Source of the DNA: Flavobacteriales bacterium
Lineage (GTDB): Bacteria; Bacteroidota; Bacteroidia; NS11-12g; UBA9320
NCBI GenBank assembly: GCA_020635395.1
Contig: JACJZV010000002.1
Span: 620,001-684,000 of the forward strand
Direction: 5' to 3'
DNA length: 64,000 bases
Positions 44,040 to 52,225 of this stretch are shown here, one piece after another. Both the position numbers and the translations under genes were made by a program. Each line of letters begins with the position of its first letter. Within the stretch, counting starts at the first letter, position 1. The notes beneath the pieces were generated by a model that saw only the letters and a list, made by a program, of their open reading frames with translations, ran no database searches and was not told the origin of the DNA.

Positions 44040-44778
44040 ATGTTTTGAGTTCTAAATTATTTCCGTCAAAGTCGGCATACGTAAAATGGTGCAGCCATTC
44101 ACCCAAATTGATGTAATGCCCGCCATTGTTCAAAGCCAAATCAAGCGGCAAATGCCGATGACCAAAAATCAGGTAGTCAAAGTGTTTTTGAGTCACCATT
44201 TCGTTGCAATAGTGCAACAACCATTCCGAATTTTGGTCGAAAATTTCATCATTTGCTGCGTTGGCCAATCGGCTTTTTGAGGAGAAATAATGTGCCAAAC
44301 CCAAGCCCCAACGAGGTGGCAAAATGCCAAACAACCAAATGCAGAGTGGGTTTCTAAATATTTTTTTGATGAATTTATAGCCATAATCGCCTTGGCCAAG
44401 TCCATCGCCATGATGTAGGTAAAATTGTTTTCCGTGATACTCAAATTCCAGTTCGTGGCATATCAGTTTTATGCCTAACTCTTCTTGAAAATAGTGAAAC
44501 ATCCACATATCATGGTTTCCTTTAAAAAGGTATATTTCAATTCCGGCATCAACCAGTTCGGCTATTTTGCCTTGCAATCGCACAAAACCTTTTGGTATTA
44601 CTTTTTTGTATTCAAACCAAAAATCGAAAACATCGCCGAGTAAAAATATCTTCTCTGCATCGGTTTTTATGTAATCGAGCCAGCGAACGATTTTTTTTTC
44701 ACGAATTAAACTTTCGCTGTGGTTGGGTATTCCCAAATGAAAATCGGAAGCAAAATATAATCTGTTGCGTTGTGTCAA
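44029..44778 (-). CDS. lpxH: UDP-2,3-diacylglucosamine diphosphatase (LpxH type)
   Basis: Calcineurin-like metallophosphoesterase that cleaves UDP-diacylglucosamine to lipid X in lipid A synthesis, at the inner membrane surface. All metal motifs are visible: SDFHLG (11-16), GDVFDFWFEY (about 48-57), GNHD (about 87), HHGDGL (about 120) and FGHRH (about 205). 249 residues is normal for LpxH. The start is TTG, two bases after the stop of the PNGase F-related gene. It is followed by three overlapping genes for an exported propeller, an SRPBCC and a DUF1801 protein. Confidence 0.9.
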   Translation of the reverse strand: MTQRNRLYFASDFHLGIPNHSESLIREKKIVRWLDYIKTDAEKIFLLGDVFDFWFEYKKVIPKGFVRLQGKIAELVDAGIEIYLFKGNHDMWMFHYFQEELGIKLICHELEFEYHGKQFYLHHGDGLGQGDYGYKFIKKIFRNPLCIWLFGILPPRWGLGLAHYFSSKSRLANAANDEIFDQNSEWLLHYCNEMVTQKHFDYLIFGHRHLPLDLALNNGGHYINLGEWLHHFTYADFDGNNLELKTFEN

Positions 44779-44780
44779 GT

Positions 44781-47700
44781 TTATTGAATTACAATTTTAT
44801 GTACACTTCGCTGATTGTTTTCAATCATTTCAAGAAAATAAATGCCCGGCACTTGGCCTTGTAAATCTATCTGAATCAAACCTCCATCAGTACTTGATAA
44901 ACCTTCGTACACTTTTTTGCCCGATAAATCTGTTACCAAAATAGAAACATCTTTGGCTTCAACCACGCCATCGCTGCTCAAGGTTATCAGCCCATTGGTA
45001 GGGTTTGGATAAACCTGCCATTTATCCGACAAAACGGGTTCAACACCCAAGCCCCAAGCCACGGTAAAATAATATTCAATGCTTTTTCCGAAGTTGGCAT
45101 TAAAGTTTTGAATATATCCGTTAGAGGCCGAGTAAAAACGAATCAAACCTGAGCCAATTTGTGGTATTAACGGATAGGTTAAACCAAATTCGTTTTCAGT
45201 TTTACAAACCATTTTATAGCATCCCGGGTTTAGAGTAACGGTTTCTTTAAACAATTGCCCGGCGGGAGCATCCAGTTTTTCATAAACTACTTTGCCTTGG
45301 TCGTCAAATATTTGAACTGTAGCATCTTCAATGCTGTTGTTTCTAAAGAAAACATCGAAACTGCGAGGAGCAACACCCGGAATATTGTAGTTGGCTTCGG
45401 CTCGGTTGTTTATAGCATAGTCGTCTGTCTTTCCGTTTACGGAAATGATTTCAGCATAAAACGTATTGCCTTTATAGGTGGTGTTATATGCCCACAAGGC
45501 AAAGGGAAGGTCTATATCAGTAGCTTCGTCTGATTTTAAGGTAATGTTGAAAGGATATGAAATGGCATAACCGTCAATAACACCATATTTCACAACCACT
45601 TGTTCAATGGTGTTTTTTCCGGTATTTCTAATTCTGATTTTGGGTGTAGCACAAGTTGGGTTGATGCGGCTGTAATATTCCCAATTGTTTGGGCTAATTA
45701 TTTCCTCTACAGTGGCATCGGTTTCAAAGTTGTAATCCCCATATTGCATTAAATGCATCGAAACCACATAGTTTCCACCTCCTTGACCCAAATTGTCTGT
45801 TGGAACGGGTTCTATTTCGTAGTCCAAAGCCACAGATTCTCCTGATACATATTGAGTTATGTCAAAGTTGTAATCATCAACCGGAGCACCAGGACACCAA
45901 CCTGCACGTGGTGGAGCCCAGTTTCCACCCTGAGGATAAACGGGGTTTAAAGCACATTTGTCGTTTTGCCAAATATCCCATTGCAGAGCATTTTTACCGT
46001 CTATATTTAAATAATGTTGTTTGTCGGCCCATTCGCAACAGTGTGGTTTTGTGTCGTTATCAGTGTTGTGGCCATGGCCAGTTATTCGCGTAACGAGTTT
46101 GAATGTTTTGGCATCTTTGTTAATGCCTATGGTATCATTTTTAAAATACACATCATCGGCAATGTTTTTATAGGTTCGGCTTTCACGATTAATGTAATAT
46201 GACCGTTCTATCAAATTACGCGGAGGTGTACCTTTAATCATTTCGAATTTCAAATCAATTAATTCTTGTTGATTTCCGGCTGAAATTGTCACATTTCCAT
46301 TCAACAAATCGGCATAATCAGTCACATCATAAATCCATTTGAATCCATTTGGACCCAAATCAAGCCCAATGCCATAAGGCGTGATATATCTGGCAATTTC
46401 CACATTATTAACTACCTCAAATTTAACATAGTAGGGACTCAATTTTTTAATAATGCTATGAGTAGAAGAAACCATTGTTGAGTCCTTTTTGGTTCCATTA
46501 GGATTAAAACTGAAAGCATATCCGGAAGCATAGCCCGCATCAAAACCGGTAGTTTGAGTTGGGTTGTTTACATCGTCAAATTTTTCAATAATCGTAATAG
46601 GACGAGCCTTGATTTCGGAATATGGAACCGAATCGAGATGTGAAGTCATATCTGCCTGCACAAATTGCATTTTAGGTACATAAGCCGTATTTTTTGTTTG
46701 GAAAAATGCTTCATTTTGGTATGAGTTAATGGTTACGTCGCCTTTTAAATTGGCAGTGATGGACGAATTAAAGTCGGAGGCCAACAAATATGGAGTGGAG
46801 CCGTTGTAATTATCAAACGAGAAAGAAAAAAGGAGTGAGGCAAATTTTGGGTGACTTGATGAAATCTCTTTAGTAAGCATATCAGCAATTTCAGCCTGAG
46901 AAAGCTCCGTTTTCCAGACATTAATTCGGTCTATTTTTCCTTGATATTGATTGCTACTTGTGGTTCCTCTACCTACTCTAAACTGTTCGATTTTTCCAAT
47001 CAAACCTGTTTTGTCTATTGCCGAGTGCCAAAGGTTTCCGTTCAAATAAATTTTCATGCTTCCTGTGCTGCTGTTTTTTACAAACGCATAATGATTCCAA
47101 CCATTTTTATAGTCGGCTGCATTGGCGGCTTTGTTAATGCGATCATATCCTTCTGAGTTTCCGGCATCCCAAAAAATTTGGCCATTTCCCCATGGTAAGT
47201 GAATGTTCAACAATCGGTTTCCATCTTTATCTTCTGCTTCCAAAAACGAATTGTTGACCGGTAAAGCGTCAGACCCGTTTGCCCAAAATGCGATGGTGAT
47301 GAACGAATCGACCCCTGAAAAAACGGTTGATGCATTGGCCAAATCCATAAAATCATTGGCACTAACTTGATAATAATTGTCTCCCAAAACGTTAGAAATT
47401 GCAGAGTTTATGGCAGGGTCGGTAAGTACAGAAATGTTGGCAGAGCCGCTAAGGTTATAGGTAACAAATTCAATCACTACATTTGATGAACCGTCCCACT
47501 CAAAAGCGTCTTGTAAAACAATTTCATTTTTTCCGTTCACTACATTTAATTTTCCTTTAAAAACAGTGGTTGGAGAATTGTTATTTAGCCGATTTAAAAT
47601 AGGAGCAGATTCGCTTCTCATCAACACCTCAACGATGCCAGAAAGGGTTGAAAGACCAGAATTAAAGAACGAAATGGAGGTAATTTTTCCGGGTTTTAAA

Positions 47701-48203
47701 CCTCCGTTGGCCAAATCCTGACCAGAGTAAAGATATTGAGTTCTTTCTGAGGCAAAAAGATTTTCGCTCGATTTTCCTAGCCCAATAGTGGTGGAATCTA
47801 ACGAGTTGATTAAATCTATTTTTCTAATTATTTGGTAATAGTAAAATGTATCTGATATGGGCGATTTTACATACTCAAACATATCGGGCGATAAATCGCC
47901 AAGCATAAAATTGCTGTGTTCAAGCCTATTGCTGTCGATTTTTCCGGTGCTGTCATGCACAATTACATAACTCAAATAATCCCATTCGCCGCAATTGTAG
48001 TTGTCTTGTTTGGTTTGGGGGTCACATTTTAATGTATAGTGCATTCGCACTTTTCTATACTGGTCGGCTTCTGGAAAAGAGTATGTGCCTTTTCTTTTTG
48101 TGATGTCACCAAAATTGAGTGTGTTTACCCAAACGGTGTCTTGTGCCAAAACCTGTGATAGGCTAAACCCACACACTAACAGTAAAATAAATCTTTTAAT
48201 CAT
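44781..48203 (-). CDS. PNGase F-related T9SS-secreted protein with LamG-like domain, 1140 residues
   Basis: Signal peptide MIKRFILLLVCGFSLSQVLAQ. Residues about 22-90 (FPEADQYRKVRMHYTLKCDP...NCGEWDYLSYVIVHD) match the N-terminal half of peptide-N-glycosidase F, and about 700-790 (GHGHNTDNDTKPHCCEWADKQH ... NPVYPQGGNWAPPRAGWCPG, split) the C-terminal half. Between them lies a LamG/concanavalin-like domain at about 290-430 (GWNHYAFVKNSSTGSMKIYLNG). The end is a T9SS sorting domain (YPNPTNGLITLSSDG ... GIYFLEM). PNGase F releases N-glycans from proteins; whether this member is catalytic is not known, as I did not map the catalytic acids. Confidence 0.88.
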   Translation of the reverse strand: MIKRFILLLVCGFSLSQVLAQDTVWVNTLNFGDITKRKGTYSFPEADQYRKVRMHYTLKCDPQTKQDNYNCGEWDYLSYVIVHDSTGKIDSNRLEHSNFMLGDLSPDMFEYVKSPISDTFYYYQIIRKIDLINSLDSTTIGLGKSSENLFASERTQYLYSGQDLANGGLKPGKITSISFFNSGLSTLSGIVEVLMRSESAPILNRLNNNSPTTVFKGKLNVVNGKNEIVLQDAFEWDGSSNVVIEFVTYNLSGSANISVLTDPAINSAISNVLGDNYYQVSANDFMDLANASTVFSGVDSFITIAFWANGSDALPVNNSFLEAEDKDGNRLLNIHLPWGNGQIFWDAGNSEGYDRINKAANAADYKNGWNHYAFVKNSSTGSMKIYLNGNLWHSAIDKTGLIGKIEQFRVGRGTTSSNQYQGKIDRINVWKTELSQAEIADMLTKEISSSHPKFASLLFSFSFDNYNGSTPYLLASDFNSSITANLKGDVTINSYQNEAFFQTKNTAYVPKMQFVQADMTSHLDSVPYSEIKARPITIIEKFDDVNNPTQTTGFDAGYASGYAFSFNPNGTKKDSTMVSSTHSIIKKLSPYYVKFEVVNNVEIARYITPYGIGLDLGPNGFKWIYDVTDYADLLNGNVTISAGNQQELIDLKFEMIKGTPPRNLIERSYYINRESRTYKNIADDVYFKNDTIGINKDAKTFKLVTRITGHGHNTDNDTKPHCCEWADKQHYLNIDGKNALQWDIWQNDKCALNPVYPQGGNWAPPRAGWCPGAPVDDYNFDITQYVSGESVALDYEIEPVPTDNLGQGGGNYVVSMHLMQYGDYNFETDATVEEIISPNNWEYYSRINPTCATPKIRIRNTGKNTIEQVVVKYGVIDGYAISYPFNITLKSDEATDIDLPFALWAYNTTYKGNTFYAEIISVNGKTDDYAINNRAEANYNIPGVAPRSFDVFFRNNSIEDATVQIFDDQGKVVYEKLDAPAGQLFKETVTLNPGCYKMVCKTENEFGLTYPLIPQIGSGLIRFYSASNGYIQNFNANFGKSIEYYFTVAWGLGVEPVLSDKWQVYPNPTNGLITLSSDGVVEAKDVSILVTDLSGKKVYEGLSSTDGGLIQIDLQGQVPGIYFLEMIENNQRSVHKIVIQ

Positions 48204-48274
48204 ACCCTCAAAATTGAGGATATTTGGCTACTTTAGCAAAAGAACAAATAATTTTTACAGAAGTCGGTTGGTTT

Positions 48275-49030
48275 TTAAACTCTTTTGCCGCCTTTTAGTA
48301 TATCCTGCAAACTCAAAAGTTCATCCCATTGTCCGTTTGCCGCCAATTTTGCTTGTTCTGTCCACGTGCCGGGGTCGTGCACTCTAAATTGTGGTCCGGC
48401 TTTGTCAAGCACCGCTTGAATTCTATCTACTCCTGCGGCCACCATTTGGGCAAAAGTGAATACTCCATCCTCATTGAGCAATTTTTCAATTTTTGGCCCA
48501 ATACCTTCTATTTTTTTTAAATCGTCCTTTTGGCTCGGTGCAGCAGCAGGGGCATTAACCACCATAGTTTCGGGCTTGGCAGATACAATTTCACGAATTG
48601 GGGCGGGTTCTGCAAATTGAGATATTTTGTTTTTACATGCCTCCAAATCCGATTTAAGCTGAGCATTTATTTGTTCTAATGTTTTTATTCTTGCCTCAAA
48701 TACAGAGTTGTCAGAAGATTTTTCTTTCAAAGATGTTAACTCCATAAGCAGGGCTGCATTTTTATTTTCGAGACCTTTTAGCCTTTCTTGGGCAGATGCA
48801 AGGTCGTGCGAAACATTTAATGATGCCCCCGAAGAAGCACGCAAACCCTCCATTTCCAATGTTAGTTCGTGTACTTTTCTTTTATATCTAGAAGCCAAAA
48901 TTCTGCTAATCCACCAGCCTAAAAGAAATGCTGCCAAAAGCATCAAAACAATTTCAATAAGGTGGTCGGTAAACGTTTCGGTACCCGGACCCTGTGTTAC
49001 GTTTTGTCCAAAAATTTCGAGTAATGTCAT
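48275..49030 (-). CDS. Membrane protein with coiled coil and helix-hairpin-helix domain, 251 residues
   Basis: One N-terminal membrane helix (about 22-44), a charged coiled coil (about 50-140; LASAQERLKGLENKNAALLMEL...), an Ala/Pro linker, and a C-terminal helix-hairpin-helix-type domain from about residue 170 (DDLKKIEGIGPKIEKLL...VFTFAQMVAAG), the kind also found in ribosomal L21-like and DUF4332 proteins. It is nine bases downstream of the OmpA-like gene in the same direction. HHH domains usually bind DNA, which is unusual next to a membrane anchor. Confidence 0.8.
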   Translation of the reverse strand: MTLLEIFGQNVTQGPGTETFTDHLIEIVLMLLAAFLLGWWISRILASRYKRKVHELTLEMEGLRASSGASLNVSHDLASAQERLKGLENKNAALLMELTSLKEKSSDNSVFEARIKTLEQINAQLKSDLEACKNKISQFAEPAPIREIVSAKPETMVVNAPAAAPSQKDDLKKIEGIGPKIEKLLNEDGVFTFAQMVAAGVDRIQAVLDKAGPQFRVHDPGTWTEQAKLAANGQWDELLSLQDILKGGKRV

Positions 49031-49039
49031 TTGTCGTCT

Positions 49040-49888
49040 TTAGTTTTTTTCAATTTTCAAAATAACTCTTCTATTATAGGCACGGCCATCTTCGGTGTCA
49101 TTGCTTCTTGCCGGCTCCGTTTGGCCTTTTGATGAGGTAATTATCTTTAAAGGTTCAAGACCCTTATCCATCAAATATTTTTTTATAACCCAAGCTCTTT
49201 TTCTACCCAACTGATAGTTCGATTCTGTATCCCCTTCATTATCAGTGTGACCCTCTACAAACACCTTATAGTTAGAGGATTGCTTCAGTTGGGACACCAA
49301 ATTGTCCAAATATTGCTCCACATCATCCGTAATGATTTTTTCAACAGAACCTGAAGGAAAATGAATGACTGTTTTGTCGCCATCAATTTCCACCATAGGT
49401 TTTTCATTTGTGTTGGGATTTTCTATGTTGTTTGGTTTTACAAAATTATACGAAACGCCCTCGAATGGTTTGGAATTGCTGACAGTAACAATATTGTCAT
49501 GAGCTGATTGCGTTTTAATTCGATTAACATCAAATCGGTCGGCAAACAAAAGTTTTACTTTTTCGGCACGTTCCAAGCCTATATTTTCATTTTCTCCATC
49601 AAAATATCGACCCACAATAATTAATGTATCACTCTCTGAAAGGCGGTTTATTTGATTGTTTATATATTCTTCAAAACCATCGCCTTGAATGGGGTCGGCA
49701 GAGTTTTTAATAAATGATAGGGGGAGGGTTTTTTCGGTAGCAACCGAGTCATTTGGCGTTGCCTGTTTTGAACTGTTTGCACTCCAACTCTCCGGACAAA
49801 CCTGTTTTATATGACAAACATAATAATACGAACCACCAATCAAAAGCAGAAAGAATAAGACCAGTGGTAAAAAAATTCGTGAGTTCAT
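49040..49888 (-). CDS. OmpA-family peptidoglycan-binding protein, 282 residues
   Basis: N-terminal membrane helix or uncleaved signal (about 5-25), a middle region of about 130 residues resembling a degenerate OmpA domain (DTLIIVGRYFDGENENIGLERAEKVKLLF), and a full OmpA C-terminal domain (about 165-282) with VEGHTDNEGDTESNYQLGRKRA and the diaminopimelate-binding RAYNRRV. It anchors the envelope to peptidoglycan. It precedes the HHH/coiled-coil membrane protein gene and probably shares its transcript. Confidence 0.92.
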   Translation of the reverse strand: MNSRIFLPLVLFFLLLIGGSYYYVCHIKQVCPESWSANSSKQATPNDSVATEKTLPLSFIKNSADPIQGDGFEEYINNQINRLSESDTLIIVGRYFDGENENIGLERAEKVKLLFADRFDVNRIKTQSAHDNIVTVSNSKPFEGVSYNFVKPNNIENPNTNEKPMVEIDGDKTVIHFPSGSVEKIITDDVEQYLDNLVSQLKQSSNYKVFVEGHTDNEGDTESNYQLGRKRAWVIKKYLMDKGLEPLKIITSSKGQTEPARSNDTEDGRAYNRRVILKIEKN

Positions 49889-49950
49889 AAACTACTACTT
49901 GTACTTGTTGATTTGAACGGCGAAATTTAACACTTTTTAAACATTTGCTA

Positions 49951-50946
49951 TTATTTGTGGAGCAATTTGGCCGCCTCATTTTTGATAAAGCCGGATAATT
50001 CTGGAGGTTCAATAACCCTTATTCCTGAGCCAAACGACAACAATTGACTTTTTAGCTCATAGTTTAGTATGACATGTAATTCAATAATTATTTCATTTTC
50101 AGATTCTTCTATGGTTTTTTGACTGTGATGCAAAGGTTGGGTTTTTAAAAAAAGATATTCTTGTGGAGAAACTGCCAATACAACTTTTTGTGGTTTTTGA
50201 TTGGTGATACTCACACCAATTGCATTTTGGTAATAGCTTTCTGCATCAAAATTAGACGGTCGATAGGTGGTTTTATAATCGGGTTTTAACCAGTTTATAC
50301 GCTCCAAAGCTAAGGTTCGCAGCTCTTTATATTTCTCATGAAAACCAATGACATACCAGCGGTTTCGATATTCTTTTAAAAAATAAGGATGCAAAACCTG
50401 AATGCTCGTTTTGTTTGAACTAAACGAATGATACTCCACTTCGATAGCCGTTTGCTGCCGAATGTGTTGCAACATTTCGTTAATAAACTTGCTGCCTCCA
50501 TCAGCGGTGCTGGTTTCAAACGAAATAATATGACCAAGCTCGGTGGTATTGTTTTGTTTAAGGTGTAAATCTACCCTCTCGCTCAGTTTTTCTACCGCAC
50601 CAGAAAAGGTAGAAAACAATTCAATATTGCTATACTGTTTCAACAAATTGGCGGCAAACGAAATGGCCGTAAGCTCCTCTTTTTTTAGCGGAATACTGTC
50701 TATCGAATATCCTTTTTCGGCATATCTGTATCCCTCACCTTTTACTGTCTCTATGGGAGCAAAATAGCCAAGTTGTTCATTGCTTCTCATTGCTTTTATG
50801 TCAGAGGCAATGGTTCTCCACGAGACATAAGTGCCAATTGCCTCTGTGCAAGCATCAATTAAATTGTCTTGCGTTGCAATTTTATACTCTATCAAACACC
50901 TATTTATTGCTCTATATCTTACCAGTGATTCCTTATTGGCTGCCAT
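49951..50946 (-). CDS. WYL-domain transcriptional regulator
   Basis: N-terminal winged-helix part (about 1-75; VSWRTIASDIKAMRS..., PIETVKGEGYRYAEKGYSI) and a WYL domain (about 140-240) with AIEVEYHSFSS..., HPYFLKEYRNRWYVIGFHE and LRTLALERI, followed by the WCX C-terminal region. WYL proteins sense ligands, often nucleic acid, and commonly control defence or DNA-repair loci. It is divergent, 82 bases apart, from a two-gene operon ending in a HIRAN protein, its likeliest target besides itself. Two phased A/T tracts lie between them. Confidence 0.92.
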   Translation of the reverse strand: MAANKESLVRYRAINRCLIEYKIATQDNLIDACTEAIGTYVSWRTIASDIKAMRSNEQLGYFAPIETVKGEGYRYAEKGYSIDSIPLKKEELTAISFAANLLKQYSNIELFSTFSGAVEKLSERVDLHLKQNNTTELGHIISFETSTADGGSKFINEMLQHIRQQTAIEVEYHSFSSNKTSIQVLHPYFLKEYRNRWYVIGFHEKYKELRTLALERINWLKPDYKTTYRPSNFDAESYYQNAIGVSITNQKPQKVVLAVSPQEYLFLKTQPLHHSQKTIEESENEIIIELHVILNYELKSQLLSFGSGIRVIEPPELSGFIKNEAAKLLHK

Positions 50947-51028
50947 TTTTTAAATTTTTTTAAATTTTTTTCAAAATGAAAGCTGGCTGCATTTTGGGGT
51001 CTTTTTTTTGAATCAAAATTAAGAGAAA

Positions 51029-51409
51029 ATGAAAGACAACGTATTTAAACAACGATTTTTTGAGGCAGGTTCATCAGAGTTTACCATTGCCATAAGCCGA
51101 CACCGCGATGCAAATGGCGAGTTTGTGTATATTCTTGATACCAGCGAAGAAGTTTACGATTATTTGGAAATGTCTTTTCCGGTGTTTAACTCATGGGCTG
51201 ATGCTTGGAACTATGTAAAACAAAATTACCCTGGATGGTGGAACATGAAACCATTTTTTATTCATCCACAGGTTAATGCATTTTTGTTGTTAGAGTTGCG
51301 TCGGGAGCTTAAAGAACTCTCTATTGCAGGCAAAAAGTTTTGGAGAAACTGCATTAGACCATTTTGGAGAAGCTGCCTAAAAGAAGACATTCAAGAATTA
51401 TTGGGTTAA
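51029..51409 (+). CDS. Hypothetical protein, 126 residues
   Basis: Small soluble protein, no signal, rich in aromatic residues (FNSWADAWNYVKQNYPGWWNMKPFFIHP) with a basic helical C-terminus. It is 21 bases upstream of the HIRAN gene and divergent from the WYL regulator. No family recognised; the regular charged/aromatic pattern argues for a real protein. Confidence 0.7.
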   Translation: MKDNVFKQRFFEAGSSEFTIAISRHRDANGEFVYILDTSEEVYDYLEMSFPVFNSWADAWNYVKQNYPGWWNMKPFFIHPQVNAFLLLELRRELKELSIAGKKFWRNCIRPFWRSCLKEDIQELLG

Positions 51410-51430
51410 AAAATCATTAAAAACAAACAG

Positions 51431-51940
51431 ATGCAACGAAACGATTTTATTAAAAAACTGGGACTTGGTATTACGGGCTTGGTTATGCCTGCAACTGGAT
51501 TGGCACGAGTAAAAAACGAACCGATACGTATATACGACAACTTTGTTAGAGGCATTTTTGCGTATGGTTTTAATGATGTAAAACACCAGCTAAAAGAGGG
51601 CGACAAATTGGAGTTGAGGCGAGAAAGTGAAAACATTTACGACACCTTTGCCATTGCCATTTTTTGGAATGGGGTAAAATTGGGCTATGTAGCGGCCTAC
51701 GAAAACATTGCCTTGGCCAATATGCTGGATGCAGGTGTGGAACTGAACACCTACATAAGCCGACTCGACTTAAAAACTAGCCCTGTAAACGCACTTTCAA
51801 TGGTGGTATTTGCCCAAATGGTGGTGTCTCTTCCAACGGTATATGCACCCCAAAAACAGCAAATAACTGCCGATGAAATGGTGGATTTGTATCGGGGTGT
51901 TCGAGATGCAAACGAGGTGTTTATACCTAAAAAATATTGA
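51431..51940 (+). CDS. HIRAN-domain protein with an exported-protein-like N-terminus
   Basis: Residues about 35-105 form a HIRAN domain (FVRGIFAYGFNDVKHQLKEGDKLELRRESENIYDTFAIAIFWNG, split; VKLGYVAAYENIALANML), a fold that binds 3' DNA ends in helicases such as HLTF. The first 26 residues, MQRNDFIKKLGLGITGLVMPATGLARV, look like a signal peptide or membrane anchor of the kind with a Tat-like hydrophobic stretch but no twin Arg. A stand-alone HIRAN outside the cytoplasm would be unexpected. It forms an operon with an unknown gene opposite a WYL regulator. Confidence 0.85.
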   Translation: MQRNDFIKKLGLGITGLVMPATGLARVKNEPIRIYDNFVRGIFAYGFNDVKHQLKEGDKLELRRESENIYDTFAIAIFWNGVKLGYVAAYENIALANMLDAGVELNTYISRLDLKTSPVNALSMVVFAQMVVSLPTVYAPQKQQITADEMVDLYRGVRDANEVFIPKKY

Positions 51941-52225
51941 CCAATTTTTGTCTCGTATTCTGCAGAATGATGGGGCAAAAGGAGAGGTTGATGCAAATAA
52001 TATGGAGTTATCAGAGTAGAGAGTTCATGAGGGATATAATTTATTAAAGAAAGTTTTGAATGAGAACAATAATAAAGTGTTGCGGGGTTGAAGATTATTA
52101 AAAAGAATAAAACAAGATTCTATGGTAAAGGAAAAACAAAGCGGTTTGAGATATGAAGTGTTATAAAATCAAAGTCTAACTTTTTAACTTACACACTTTA
52201 TGGTGTAGTGTCAAGAAAAACATGT

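Noticed and set aside
46941..47156. Plus-strand frames of 60-140 codons opposite the large minus-strand genes
   Set aside because: They lie fully inside well supported genes, lack domains, and are expected by chance in AT-rich coding DNA.
51941..52225. Gene-free stretch after the HIRAN gene with scattered stops, possibly a decayed gene
   Set aside because: No frame gives a recognisable protein piece on either strand; it may be plain intergenic DNA.
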